Positions 1 to 11,220 of a stretch of DNA of 64,000 bases are shown piece by piece; position 1 is the stretch's first letter; each line of letters opens with the position of its first letter. Position numbers and translations under genes: made by a program. Origin of the DNA: Cordia subcordata (taxonomy: Eukaryota > Streptophyta > Magnoliopsida > Boraginales > Cordiaceae); contig JAPTOF010000016.1 in NCBI GenBank assembly GCA_028554755.1, forward strand, positions 9,399,001 to 9,463,000. The letters are read 5' to 3'. A model generated the notes under the pieces. The model saw only the letters and a program-made list of their open reading frames with translations, had not been told where the DNA came from and did not search any database.

Positions 1-1180
1 CTCAGAATATGGGCCACACCTCACGCCCTTTGAAGTGCCAGTTTGGCCCAGCTAGTGAGACTCTTGAGCATTGCTTTGTTGAAAAGAAAAGAATCATACA
101 AGCTTGGGAATCTTTGCTCGAATATTTAATGTTCAATTACTTGCAAATAATGGTATAAGATATAGGTTGTCCTTTAGTTTTGCTCCAGGGACGTTGCTGT
201 TAGGACATGTTAGGATTCTGACTCATATTTTCTTATGTTGGCCATGTTGGGTGGAAAAGAATGATGCCAAACATAGAAAGAGGGATTCATTATGGATAAA
301 ATTGTGGAGGATTAAGAGACTCTTATTACAACTGTATGATGCTAGACTCATCAAAAGAGAGCACCAGAAAGGAGATCTAAGAATCGCCTCATTGCTGCGA
401 TGTAATTACGCTAGGTTGGAAAGGCAATTACCAAAGATAGTGTTGTGTAAGAAACCAAAACATGGATGGTGGAACTGAATATTAATAGAAGCTTTTATTC
501 CTCCCAAAAGAAGGCATACGCAGGTGAGCTATTAAAGATGAGAAAGGGAAGTTGGTGATTGTGTTTGTTGAATATCTATAGGTTCAGTCTTCAATGAATG
601 TAGAACTTTGTACTTTAAGAATAGGGCTGAAAATTTGTAAAGGAATGGGATTGACAAACTTATAGGTTGAAACTAATGCATTGAGTATGGTCCAAATGCT
701 GCAAAGTTTAGGGAAAGGTACTTGGGAACATTGCTATGTTCTTGAGGAGATTAAACAATTGTAAAAGAGCTTTTGTTGGAGAATTTCACATATATGAAGA
801 TAGGCCAACCAAGTTGCAAATTTGTTGGCTAATATTGGAGCAGAAGGTTGTGGACTGAAGACCTTTCATGAATCCAAGCAAGTGGATGGCTTGACTGGCT
901 TGCTCAAGATAGATCAATTAAATCTTCATTACTTTAGGTTTTGGTTTGTTCCGGTTTGTGATTTGTAACGGTAAGAAGTACTACCTGATTTATTTTCTAT
1001 CTTGTATCTTGCATGTAGAAGTATAAGGCTTGCATTTTGTAAGGTAGTTGGCATGTCTAGTACACATTTATAGGAGTAGATAGAGGTTACAGTTTTCAAA
1101 CCCCTTCTACTTTCTTATTTGCTTTGGTAGAATAAAATTCCATTAATAAGTTTCCTTTTCCAAAAAAAGAAAAAGAAAAA
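1..1180 (+). pseudogene. decayed LINE (non-LTR retrotransposon) ORF2 3' end: zinc-binding and RNase H region, with A-rich tail
   Basis: Reading the plus strand across frames gives the end of a plant LINE ORF2. A zinc-binding segment of the reverse-transcriptase zf-RVT type lies near 45-110 (CQFGPASETLEHCF). It is followed by a basic linker and an open stretch (104-478) ending in PKHGWWN, the usual lead-in to the LINE RNase H domain. RNase H-like residues continue to about 880 but are broken by many stops and frameshifts. The unit ends in AATAAAATTCCATTAATAAG and an A-rich tail at about 1162-1180, typical of a LINE 3' end. The 5' part lies outside the window. The element cannot encode a working enzyme. 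Confidence 0.72.
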
Positions 1181-1386
1181 CGACATCTTTAATGAAACTC
1201 TGGTGGACCTAATTTGAACACTTCAGCTTGCATATGCAGCCCATGCTGAATATTATAATATCCATGTCTTCTCACTAGAGAACTCAAAATAAAAGCACAA
1301 ACTTTGGCAACCTCATGGAAATGGCCAATTAAAGCTCAACGTGGATGCATAATTTTCTCCACCATTTGAGGGCATTATTAGTTGTT

Positions 1387-1752
1387 GGAAAAATCACTGT
1401 AACACGATCCTAGAATTTCAAGAAAACAGTAAATAAACTGAATATTATTAATTTGGGAAAACGAAATATAGTAGTACAAGATGAATGGAAAAATAGAAAA
1501 CTAAACAATAAATCGAAACTCATTTACATAATATTCTTAAGGGATTTATGCCCTTTACATAGGTGTTAGAAAAAAAAACACTGTAAACATGATACTAGAA
1601 TTTTAGGAAAATAGTAAAATTCAATATTATCAATATAAGAAAACGAAATACAGCAGTACAAGATGAATGGAAACACAAAAAATTAAACTGTAAACTGAGG
1701 CTTGTTTACATGATATCCTTAAGGGATTGACGCCTGTACACAGGTGTTAAAA
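1387..1752. repeat. diverged tandem duplication, two units of about 183 bp
   Basis: Two consecutive segments (about 1387-1569 and 1570-1752) share the same order of words: CACTGTAA, TAGAATTT, AATATTAT, AAAACGAAATA, AGTACAAGATGAATGGAAA, TTACAT, CTTAAGGGATT and AGGTGTTA. They differ at many single positions. No coding potential is seen. Confidence 0.7.
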
Positions 1753-2548
1753 GCTTTGGTGTATCCCTCTCAAGATACAATGATTTTTACCTCTTATGAT
1801 TGGTAGCACTTTGATGTAAGAGCCTGCAAACTGGTAGTATGCAGTTCTTTTGGGAAATGCACTAACAATCTACTGTATGCTATGCATATATATACTATGT
1901 AGTATGTCAGAAGGCTTTTGAAAATCTGTGTTTGGAGCTTCACTAAAAACTACAATTTACAGATAAAGGAACGTCTATCAACATTCAAAATGTGGAGTAA
2001 AGTTTAAGACGAAAATCGTTCCAATAGTCAAAAACACCCTCAGACACATTCAGATGTTCATGGGGAGTCACAATTGGGCTTCGCTGCATTTTCAATTATG
2101 AACCTTTAGTGTTCTGCCCATTGGAGTGAGGATTTTGCCCAAAAAAATTAATTCTAAGCGAAACCCATACCCGCGCTGCATTCTCGGGCTAGGCTGGATT
2201 GGGCGAGGTCGTGTGCGTGTGTGTGATGATTTTTAATACTAAGCCAACTATGTATAGTCTTCCCTCCAATCCTTTTGTTGACATTACACATAATGGCTCC
2301 TATGTAAAAACAAAATCCTCTAGAATTTCTAATGTGGGAAATTTGTGCCATAAGCAACTAAAGCTAGCAAATTATAATTGCTAATTTTTCATTCATCACA
2401 AGTCTGTTTTTTACATGTAATATACCACGCTCATCTATAAAAACGAGGCATGCAACAGTACCAAGATCAGACCCATTTGATATGTAGATCAAAATGGCTT
2501 TGACCTCTATGTAAAAAGCCACCCTACTAACATCAATGTTGTCTGCCC

Positions 2549-2624
2549 TGACTCTTTTGGACATCTTATTAATGGTCAAGCTTCTATGACTCTTTTGGGC
2601 ATCTTATTAATGGTCAAGCTTCTA
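2549..2624. repeat. 38-bp tandem duplication
   Basis: Unit TGACTCTTTTGG(A/G)CATC... occurs back to back at 2549-2586 and 2587-2624, with a single base difference. It looks like a recent local duplication in intergenic DNA. Confidence 0.9.
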
Positions 2625-3287
2625 AAGTATGCTATCGCATTGCTACCCGAGGCTTCGCCCCTGCTATTCATCGAGCATGAATCATGTGCAATACTCTAAA
2701 TTTTTCTCTAACCATTGTCGAGACTAACTATGAGCTCATCTTCAAGGCTCTCTCAAGTCCCTAAATGGAAATATCAAAAATTCTTTGAGATATCCACTCT
2801 CTCCGCCAAGCTAATTCTTGTATATTCTTTTCCCTTGTACCTCATAGTGTTAACAAGGTAGTGGATTGGTTAAAAAAATCTTGTAGAGTTGGTAAGCTAC
2901 ACCTCTGAATTGGTTATCTAATGTACCCCCAAAGTTTTTCTATTTGCTCTGTATGAATTTCGTACCTAATCGTGTTGACTGGCTGCTATTTATAACTCAT
3001 CCTTTTTCGTTTGTATTTGTCCCTTTTGACCAAAAACAAAAGACTAGGTAAAGTATAAGGGAGAGAAACGAAGTGGGTCCACATCGAATGATTGGGAGTG
3101 GCGAACGTGAAGGAAGAGGAGCAGTCTTCATGGCGCGTGAGAAGGAAGAGATAAATAAACCCCAACATCTACAACCAGAATAACTGTCATCCTGTTTTCT
3201 CCCCGCCAACGCCAAAACGGAGAAAGAAAGAAAGAGACCGAGAGAAAGAGGAAAAAAAAGCAAAGCAAAGCCAAATTCAGATTCCCT

Positions 3288-3288
<1 letters not shown>

Positions 3289-3314
<26 letters not shown>
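3289..3314. repeat. CT microsatellite
   Basis: An uninterrupted CT run inside a longer pyrimidine-rich stretch, about 170-200 bp upstream of the TATA-like box of the next gene. CT-rich tracts are common near plant transcription starts. A regulatory role here is only inferred. Confidence 0.9.
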
Positions 3315-3318
<4 letters not shown>

Positions 3319-3488
3319 CTCTCTCCCTCTGTCTCTTTCTTTCATCCATCTTCCTGTCTTTCTTTCTCCATCTCTCTCTCTCCATATCTCCATTTCTTCC
3401 AACAAAAGCGATTTCAAAAACCTGCCTCTTCATCAAAGTATCTGCAAACATAATTAAGAGAATCGTAAGGAAATGTGAAAACGCGGGC

Positions 3489-3495
3489 TATAAAT
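3489..3495 (+). promoter_or_regulatory. candidate TATA box of the ubiquitin-fold gene
   Basis: TATAAAT lies about 140 bp upstream of the chosen ATG at 3635. It would put transcription start near 3520 and a CA/TA microsatellite in the 5' UTR. Sequence match only. Confidence 0.45.
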
Positions 3496-3549
3496 TGTTG
3501 CCATTGCCATGATAACCAAAAAGGAGGAGCAGTTAAGGCTTGATATCTA

Positions 3550-3550
3550 A

Positions 3551-3606
<56 letters not shown>
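3550..3606. repeat. compound (AC)n(AT)n microsatellite in the probable 5' UTR
   Basis: About twelve AC units (3550-3574) run directly into about sixteen AT units (3575-3606), ending 28 bp before the start codon. Short ORFs of alternating Cys-Val or Tyr-Ile read through it and are artefacts. Its length is likely to vary between individuals. Confidence 0.93.
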
Positions 3607-3608
<2 letters not shown>

Positions 3609-3634
3609 CTGGGTTTGGTTTTGGTTGAGAGATT

Positions 3635-6600
3635 ATGCAGATTTTGGAGGAGAACGATAATTTCGGGTCTAATAAGGTGCCTTCATTCAAGAGAAATGGA
3701 TCGTTGGTGTGTATTGCTCCGTTTTTGCTGATTGATAATTTCTCCAGGAGAAGCATTTCTTACGATAAACTCCCACAGGAGCCCCTCAGGCTCATCGTCC
3801 TCAAATTGGACGGCACCACTTTCGGTAATCCGTCCATCTCTATCATCAATTCTCATTTATTTTCTGCATTTTGCTCTGTAAATCTGCGTTTTGACTGTTA
3901 CTCTTTCGTAGAAATTGAAGCGGCAAAGAATGCGACGGTGGCAGAGATCAAGCAGGCTGTGGAGCATGCCTTTAAGCATTTGCCCAACATTTCATGGTAA
4001 ATACATTACACAATGGGCTTCCCGATTGTAATTGCACGAAAGTTGTTTGTTTTAAATGCAGGAATATGATCATTCATGTGAAGTTTCTTGAAACGGTTAA
4101 ACCTGTTTAGATTTCTTTCGGTTGTTGTTCCCTACAAGCTATGAGTTCTAAATTCCGCGCTCTGTTTCAATTGTGGTCCTTTGGGACGGAGATGTTAGAA
4201 TTACCCTTCACATTATTTGATTATTTCTAATCTCAAATACCATATATAATGTGAAAGTTGTTAGTTTTCTCCTTTTCTTTCCAGGTAGAGTATACATTGG
4301 TAATCTGACATTTGATCTTTCATCAAGAGGCTCTCTGTTTTCATGTTATTCCTATCCTTCTGCGAAATCCTAACATAAAAGAGTCGTTGTTATAGGTCAC
4401 ACGTCTGGGGGCACTTTTGCTTATGCTATGACGGCCAGAAACTATTGACGGACAATGATGATCTAGGAGTCTATGGGATGAAGGATGGTGATCAGGTTTG
4501 CAACACTGTGGAAACTCTGTTTGAATATTTATATCTCTACTTTATTTTATGTCTTGTACCATGTATAACCCGATTAATTTTCATGTATAACCCGATTAAT
4601 TTTCATGTGTAACCAAAACGATAAGACAAGGCCATGGGTTCAAAACTCACTATCGCATATTTCAGAAAATCAAAACTATCCAGCCACATGTAAAACTCAA
4701 AAACAAATTTCTCACATCTGACCAACAAGACAATACCTTTTTTAATTCTAAAGTTTGGAACTCAATATAATCTAGCCAACTTCTATTCCACCTTTTCAAA
4801 GGAATAAATATTGCTTAAACAATTGGGATAGAACAAAGGATGAGTAGAAATGTGATAAAGGAGAGGGCGTATTCATCCCAAGGCAACTGCAAATGCCCAA
4901 CAGAGTATTGATTAGAGGGATCTGTACAAGTATTTTCATCACACCGTGCAGAATGTGCCTATGTAATTATCTATGCAGCCCTCAGACCATGGGAACATGA
5001 TTGCCACTAAATTTGGTCTTTATGTATTTTTCTCAGATATTCGGGAGATTCTTTGATAGCAATTTGTTCCCTGATTTAGGACTTTTTTCTTGTGATATTT
5101 TGCTTATCCGAAAAGGAAAATATTGTTGCAGTGGACATAAGAAGCAACTAGATATCTTTAACCTTTCAACGGTATACAATATGCTGGAAAAATGCTAGTA
5201 GGCTAGCAATGTTATTACCAAAACTGAGGTAACGCTCCAATCAGGTCATGACATGTAGGATTTATAAGTCAATGCGCAGTGAGGCCACGACTCAAAAACT
5301 ACACATGGCTTAACTTGATCTGGGAGTTATTACTTTGCCAGTAACAAGATTGCTACGCCATTATGATCCATCCCAAGAATGATGGTGTGCTCGCAATAAT
5401 AATCCCAACAATAACTTAATTTTTGAAGATCAACGAATTTCTAATTTAACGCATTGATGTGGACCTAATTCTAATGATAGGCGAATTGACTGCCGATTAG
5501 ATCAACTTCTAATTATCACTTTGTGGTCTATAGACCAAGTTTTGGACAATTCTGGGATCCTATGGGTCCTTTTTAAGTCATTTACACAGGTGAAACTTTT
5601 GGGAAACTTTTGGGCTATTTCAGAAAGTTTCAAGACAAATACTGAATTTCTATCTACTCGACATAGAAGATTTCAATAAATAAGTGGTTGTTGGAAGTCA
5701 TTTATATGAGTAACTGACACACAAGTGGTTTTTCTTTAAATAGGACTTCCAACGAAGTTTTCTTCAACACTAGAGATATTTGCAGAAGGATGCCGTTTAC
5801 AATTTCTGAAACAGTTCCAAAGTTTTAGTACTGAAGATTAAAAGATAAAACCTCCTCTATGCTCTTAAACAGAAAGAGATGCTTGTGGATCTGCAAAAGA
5901 AGAAAGAAAGTCCAATCTGACTTAAGCACAGAAGTTCCTTTCACCCTGGTTGTGCTAGTACCAAGAAAAACGAGATTTGGAGTTTCTCCTTTCACTCATC
6001 TCTATACTGTGAAATAACTGTCTTCTAATTCTTGCAAGTTCTCTTAGTCCTTTGGTCTAGATTCCTGTTTGTGGTAAGGATTGTTCATTCCCAATTTGGA
6101 TGTTTCAATATTTGTGTTGCTGTCAAGGATTTCTTCTTTGTCTTGTTAAAAGTTTCATGATCTCTGAGTTATTAGAAACAAAGGTTCCACTTGAAAGAAC
6201 TAGTGAAAAAAGTGAGTTCTTAACAAGTTTGAGAATTGGGTTCATACATGTAGACAGCAACTTTTTTGTTCCATTCCCAAGTGCTGCTCTTATGAACTTG
6301 ATGTACATCTGATGATGATCACTTAAATCTCATGTTCATTCCAGCTGGAAACAGTATCTATGGTTCTACAGAGGCTGTTCCTCTGAAAATTCCATCATGT
6401 TCTGAAAGCATATTTGTGAATCTGCAGCTTGAATTTGTTCGGCATGTCTCAATCAATTACAACATGAGAAGGACGAATTCAGAAAAAGGAGTACCCAATG
6501 TCGAGGAACCTACTGCGTAAGTTCACTCCATGAGCTCCTGCCATCGTGACATTCTATATAGTAGTGGGCGTTGGTTATCTATTGTGTAGAGGCATTATGT

Positions 6601-7317
6601 GCATATAAATAAGCTACTATAAAATGATACCTCTTCACATTCTGCTGATCTCTGTTAAATATGAAGTGAAACATATTAGCTACTGTTTTTGGGAGAATCA
6701 TGAAGGCAAAAAGAGAATCACGGTCACATTCTTTTCGTTTTTCCAACTTATAATTTCGGGAGACAGTGGTTATATTAACTAGAGAAAGAATTTCCCCTCT
6801 GCCATCATGGTAACAATTGACTCAGATCTCATACATCTACTTAATCTCCAGTCTGCTTCTCATTGTTCTAGGATCTGAATGTATCATCAAGCTGCATATT
6901 TTCTTTATTAACTAATCCTTGACAATGGTCAAATATAGAACTAACTACTACTTTGTGCATTATTCATTCTTCAGTTCAGATGTCTATGAGGGTGGACAAC
7001 AGAATTTTGTGGAATATCAGTGTCACGAAGAAGACATAGAACTCGGTAAGGCTAGTGACAATAATGATGATGACATTGACGAGACAGAGGCGGACAGTGG
7101 TGTGTTTATGACTTGCGAAAACAAGTTGGCTCACTTGTTCAGAGGCTGGTTTTCATATCGCAAACTGAGCAATTCGGACCTGGTGGAATTAGAAGAGAAG
7201 AGCAGCCCATCAAGATTCTCCAACACCACCTTTTTAGCAAGTTTTAAAAATGTTGTGCGGCTTTATAATAGCAAAAAATACGATTCTTGCCAAAGAGAGA
7301 CTTGGAAGGCAGAGTGA
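3635..7317 (+). CDS. ubiquitin-fold protein, U11/U12 snRNP 25 kDa-like (five exons, 268 aa)
   Basis: Exons read as 3635-3824, 3912-3996, 4396-4495, 6428-6516 and 6975-7317. All introns are GT-AG and all phases agree (807 nt including stop). Residues about 51-141 form a ubiquitin-like fold close to the U11/U12-25K family: RLIVLKLDGTTF, NATVAEIKQAV, ISWSHVWGHFCLCYDGQKL and GMKDGDQLEFVRHVS. The 25K protein belongs to the minor-spliceosome U11/U12 snRNP, but plants also have longer paralogues annotated only as ubiquitin-like superfamily. The C-terminal half here (acidic stretch, then RGWFSYRKL and FKNVVRLYNSKKYDSC) matches that longer type, so a splicing role is not assured. The ATG is the first after the microsatellite, with MQILEEND upstream of the domain. 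Intron 3 is about 1.9 kb. The next gene lies 1.4 kb downstream on the same strand. Confidence 0.85.
4560..4603. repeat. 22-bp tandem duplication in intron 3
   Basis: CATGTATAACCCGATTAATT followed by TT occurs twice back to back (4560-4581 and 4582-4603), and a partial third start follows (CATGTGTAACC). It lies within an intron. Confidence 0.88.
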
Positions 7318-8575
7318 TGATATATATGTGGTACATTTTGCGACATCTGGAATGACCTGGTGTCGCAAGCTGTTTTGAACTTTCAATACAGTTGGACTTG
7401 AAATTTCACTGAAGCTCCAAATCCATAATCTTCTGATCAATGCCTCAGCACCAATGAACGTTTACTTAAAAGTTTTATTATTGAAGTAAACGATTGATCA
7501 TATATACAGGAAACAAGAAAAAAAATTGATAGATGTGCTCCTGGCGGCTTTGACATCTAATAATGGCTACCTTGTGAGCTGGCCGGGGAACGTAGGACGG
7601 CTCATCAAGATAAAATGGAATTGTTGATGATGACAATATTCATTTCCTCCCACACGCAGACGGCAGTTGGTTGCGTTTAAAGGTGGATTTGGGGTTGTGA
7701 AGTTCGTGTTCACAAGAAGAATGCAAGCTAGATAAGGCTGCTGATTGTATACAAAAATTAGGATGTTTGTTATTAGTCTTTGAGCCAAGCATGTAGCGTG
7801 TCTTGGGAATTTTAAGAAGAAAGAGCAGCCCTTGACAGATTGTTAGGCTACTTCCAAGATGAAATCATCGAACTTGGTTTTCATTTATCTTTTTGCTCTC
7901 CATGCAATCAAGTTCCTAATTATTCTTTTCCTTTCTTTTATATATTCTTTTTCCTTTTCTCCTCCCCTTTCTATCTACTTCTCCTCTTAATTCAGTGAAG
8001 AACTCGGATAATAAAGCAATGGACTCAACAATGATGATGGTCATTCTCCTCCTATCCTATGATACAAAATGCTTTAAAAAAAATGAGCAAATGCAATTGC
8101 AGATGGTTGTTAGGTAGAGCAGACAAAACAAGTTGTATAGGGTCAACCCGACTCATTTTGGGCTGGTTATCCGGCTGGTGGGTTGGCCCTTTTTTGGCTG
8201 GGGTACAAAGTGCTAACTGCACCCGGCCCTTGGTGGGTTCAAGTGTTTCAAGTTGGCGAGTTGGTAAGTCATTACTGGATTAATCCAACCCGACATTTGC
8301 CTGGTGGGTGATCAAATGCACAATTCTAATCTTCTTTTTTGGCAAGATATTAAAGTCTCCACTTATTTTGTCAACGGTGCAGGTTATTGTGTGTTTGATT
8401 CGGTTTATTTGTTTTATTGGTTTGGGCTTCTTGTTACGTGGTTGGACTTTGAAGAAGTGTCTCTCCATTTTTCTTTCATTCATTTTTTTTTTAATTTAAA
8501 AAGAATGTTAATAATCCAAGAAAAACTGGAAAAAAACATGACCACCTCACGCTAACTTGTGTGGCAAACATTTAA
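7318..8575. other. intergenic region between the ubiquitin-fold gene and the ATP synthase b' gene
   Basis: The first 100-200 bp are probably the 3' UTR of the upstream gene. The rest holds only short ORFs without recognisable motifs. A stretch at about 8140-8310 is rich in words such as GGTTGGCCC and CCGGCTGG, with partial inverted symmetry (GGTCAACCCGAC against CAACCCGACATT). No terminal repeats could be fixed. Confidence 0.45.
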
Positions 8576-8580
8576 GATAA
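8576..8580 (+). promoter_or_regulatory. GATAA (I-box core) upstream of the ATP synthase b' gene
   Basis: GATAA followed by CC lies 120 bp before the ATG. An ACGTGG core occurs near 8438. GATAA I-boxes and ACGT cores are frequent in light-regulated plant promoters, which would suit a photosynthesis gene. The motifs are short and may be fortuitous. Confidence 0.3.
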
Positions 8581-8699
8581 CCTTTTTGAGACACAGATAT
8601 TGGAGAGCCCTTCTCCACCAAATCACCCCTCCCAACACCAAAAGCCCCACACTGTACTAACAAGGAGAAGAAGCAGAAAGCAGAAGAAGAAAAGCAGCC

Positions 8700-9404
8700 A
8701 TGGCCAACAACATGATCATGGCCTCCTCCAAATCCCTCATCACCTGCTCCTCATCAACTCCTATTCCAAGACTCTTCAAACTTACCTCCCAAATCTCCTT
8801 CCCAAAATTCCAAAATACCCATCAGCAGCAGCAGCAACTCCTTTCTTCTTCTGTTGCAAAGCTAAAGCAGCCATTATCATCATTGCTTAAATCCATCCCC
8901 ATAGTGGTTGCATCATCACTGGCCTTTGCGCCCCCTACATTCGCAGAGGAAATCGAAAAAGCAGCCCTTTTTGACTTCAACCTAACCCTCCCCATCATCA
9001 TGGGTGAATTCTTGCTCCTCATGTTCGCTTTGGACAAAATCTACTTCAGCCCATTGGGTAGATTCATGGACGAAAGGGACGTGGCCATTAGGGAGAAGCT
9101 CAACAGCGTCAAGGACACCTCCGCCGAGGTTAAGGAGCTCGAAGACCAGGGCGCCGCCATCATGAAGGCCGCCAGGGCCGAGATCTCCGCCGCGTTGAAC
9201 AAGATGAAGAAGGAGACGCAGCTCGAGGTGGAGCAGAAATTGGCCGAAGGGAGGAAGAAAGTCGAGGCTGAGTTGCAGGAGGCTTTGGCTAATCTGGAGA
9301 ACCAAAAGGAAGAGACCATCAAGGCTCTTGACTCTCAGATTGCTGCCCTCAGCGACGAGATTGTCAAGAAGGTCCTCCCTGCTTCTTCTTCTACTTCTTC
9401 TTGA
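8700..9404 (+). CDS. ATPG: ATP synthase subunit b', chloroplastic (CF0 subunit II), 234-aa precursor
   Basis: Intronless ORF. Residues 1 to about 82 are a Ser/Thr-rich chloroplast transit peptide followed by a hydrophobic thylakoid-type segment ([14 protein letters not shown]). Processing probably falls between A82 and E83, because the mature protein of this family starts [16 protein letters not shown]. One membrane helix follows at about 93-113 ([18 protein letters not shown]). A long charged helix, about 120-225 ([11 protein letters not shown] through IVKKVLP), forms the peripheral stalk linking CF1 to CF0 in the thylakoid ATP synthase. Start choice: the ATG opens a typical transit peptide, and a second Met at residue 5 or 7 is possible. 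The mature length of about 152 aa fits the family. A 3' UTR with T-rich and AATGTAATG sequence follows. Confidence 0.96.
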   Translation: MANNMIMASSKSLITCSSSTPIPRLFKLTSQISFPKFQNTHQQQQQLLSSSVAKLKQPLSSLLKSIPIVVASSLAFAPPTFAEEIEKAALFDFNLTLPIIMGEFLLLMFALDKIYFSPLGRFMDERDVAIREKLNSVKDTSAEVKELEDQGAAIMKAARAEISAALNKMKKETQLEVEQKLAEGRKKVEAELQEALANLENQKEETIKALDSQIAALSDEIVKKVLPASSSTSS

Positions 9405-10519
9405 TGCTCCATTTTCTTGTAAAATTGCCTTAGTGTAATTAGTATTTTATTCATATCTGTACTTTGTTACAATGTAATGAGAAAAGAAAAACAAATCCTT
9501 TTGGAATTAATTGTGAAGCACTCTTCCTTTAGCCCATTGTGTCCCTTGTTGCTGAGCTTTGTTTTATGTTTTTATCTTTCGTTTCGTGACACTTAATGTT
9601 GTTTGCTTTGTCTGATTGGATTTAGTTTGTTCACTCTTAGATTTACATTGTGTATTTTGATTAGAAAACATAGTGTTTATTATCCATTTCTAGATGCTTT
9701 TTATATCGAAATTTAAGTCTTTCGCCTCTCCTTTATTGAATTAGCGATGCCTAATCAAGTGTAGTAGGGGGGGTTAATCATAAGTTTAATGAATTATGGC
9801 AAGCTTCCTTTACTTCTTTCTATGCATCAACAGCTATTACCGGCTGGCAGCAATTCGCCCTATATTGGATTTGTTTGAAAACAACAAAGGTGGCGATCAT
9901 TCGATCAAATTTCTACGCCAGCCCAAATTATTTGGTAGCAAGGAATGATTCTTTGCTGAAAGGGAAGTAGTATATAATAGAAAGTAGAAATCTCTTCATA
10001 TATGATGCCATCCAGTTTGATACATGAAGCTTTAGATATGACACAAGAAAGAAATATATTAGTGCTTCGCGTAGGGTTCATCTAATTAGTGAGGGTGAGT
10101 CTTTTTCTAACAACAATTGGTATAAGATAAGATTGAACTCACATGGATTACAATCAAGCTGCTGGGCAAGCTTGATGAATCTTTCTATGTCATGGGTGCT
10201 TCTAAGTGTGTGTGTGTCTGCGTTTTGCTAAATTGCTGACCACTGTCATGAGGGCGTATTAAGCTATTACGATTGTGCATTGTCATACTCGTCTGAATGG
10301 GATGAGAATGGTGAATCCAAGAGGCAGTTTCCAGTCTATATCTTAGCTTGTACATTGCATATGCTTAAAGCTGGCTTGAGGGGATCCTAGGAACAGCTTT
10401 GCCTCTCTTGAGGAAGAGTTTCTATTATATAGTATCTCTTCTTTTACAACTCCTGGAACGCATTCAATAGTATAAAAGATGTGATTTTCTGGTACCATCC
10501 TCTTGGATTATTAAGGATT
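9405..10519. other. intergenic region downstream of the ATP synthase b' gene
   Basis: Contains the 3' UTR of the ATP synthase gene and then AT-rich DNA with no ORF above background and no recognisable repeat boundary. Confidence 0.45.
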
Positions 10520-11220
10520 TCGTAATATAATTGATTTTAGGAGCCATTGATTTCTTTCCTGTCTCTGGTTTAGTCTTTTCTTTGAATCCTACTGGGGAGC
10601 CTATTACATTCTTGCTGGAGTGTTTATGTGTGTAAGGAAAGTGATGGGTCTTCTCTGCTATGATCTAGTGTGCATTGGGTAGACAGTAATTGCAGGTGGA
10701 ATGTGACTTTAAGAAAGAAGGCTAATGATTAGAATTGAAGGCGTTTATTAATTTTTTCAGGTGTCTAAACAATTATGTCGTATTAAAGAGAGGGAGGATA
10801 AGGTGAAATGGGATTTTTCTAAAAATAGCACATTTATGGTGAAATCTTTTATACTTCAGTTTTTCTAATTAGAACTGAGTTTATTCATCTTGAGTTCGTG
10901 GGGAAGGATGTTTTGAAGCCCCTGACCCAAACTAGAGTTACCTTCTTTGATTTTGAAAGTGGAGCAGGGGAGAATTTTAGTGATAGACAATGGCAAGTTC
11001 AATAGATGTTTTCTTTTTCTGTGTAGAATAATATAGGAATGATGGAACATCTACTTCTTAGATGTGTTTAGGCTAAAAGCTTCCACATCATAGGGGCCCG
11101 ATAGGTTGCTCAAAGTCTTGGGGCGAGATTAAGACATCCAAACACAAGGGAAAAATCGTTGGCATGGTCTCTGTTGCCCTCATTTGGACTCTACGGATAG
11201 AAAGAAATTGGATAAATTAT
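10520..11220 (+). pseudogene. LINE ORF2 fragment (zf-RVT region), heavily decayed
   Basis: Across frames the plus strand reads DKVKWDFSKNSTFMVKSF near 10790-10850. MMEHLLLRCV follows near 11040 (the His-Cys part of the LINE zinc-binding domain), then ALIWTLRIERN near 11180-11210. These are hallmarks of the zf-RVT segment after plant LINE reverse transcriptase. Stops and frameshifts are frequent and both ends are truncated. Confidence 0.65.

Larger units (their letters stand above)
1181..3484. other. intergenic region upstream of the ubiquitin-fold gene
   Basis: Apart from the 183-bp tandem pair and a 38-bp tandem pair (2549-2586 and 2587-2624), I see no gene here. Short ORFs on both strands have no recognisable family. 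The pyrimidine-rich stretch from about 3270 to 3420, including a CT microsatellite at 3289-3314, lies just upstream of the TATA-like box and is probably promoter-proximal DNA. Confidence 0.5.

Noticed and set aside
3540..3756. ORFs over the CA/TA microsatellite on both strands
   Set aside because: Their sequence is only alternating dipeptides from the microsatellite or antisense of the real first exon.
8982..9322. 107-aa and 93-aa minus-strand ORFs over the ATP synthase gene
   Set aside because: Antisense shadows of the conserved coding sequence.
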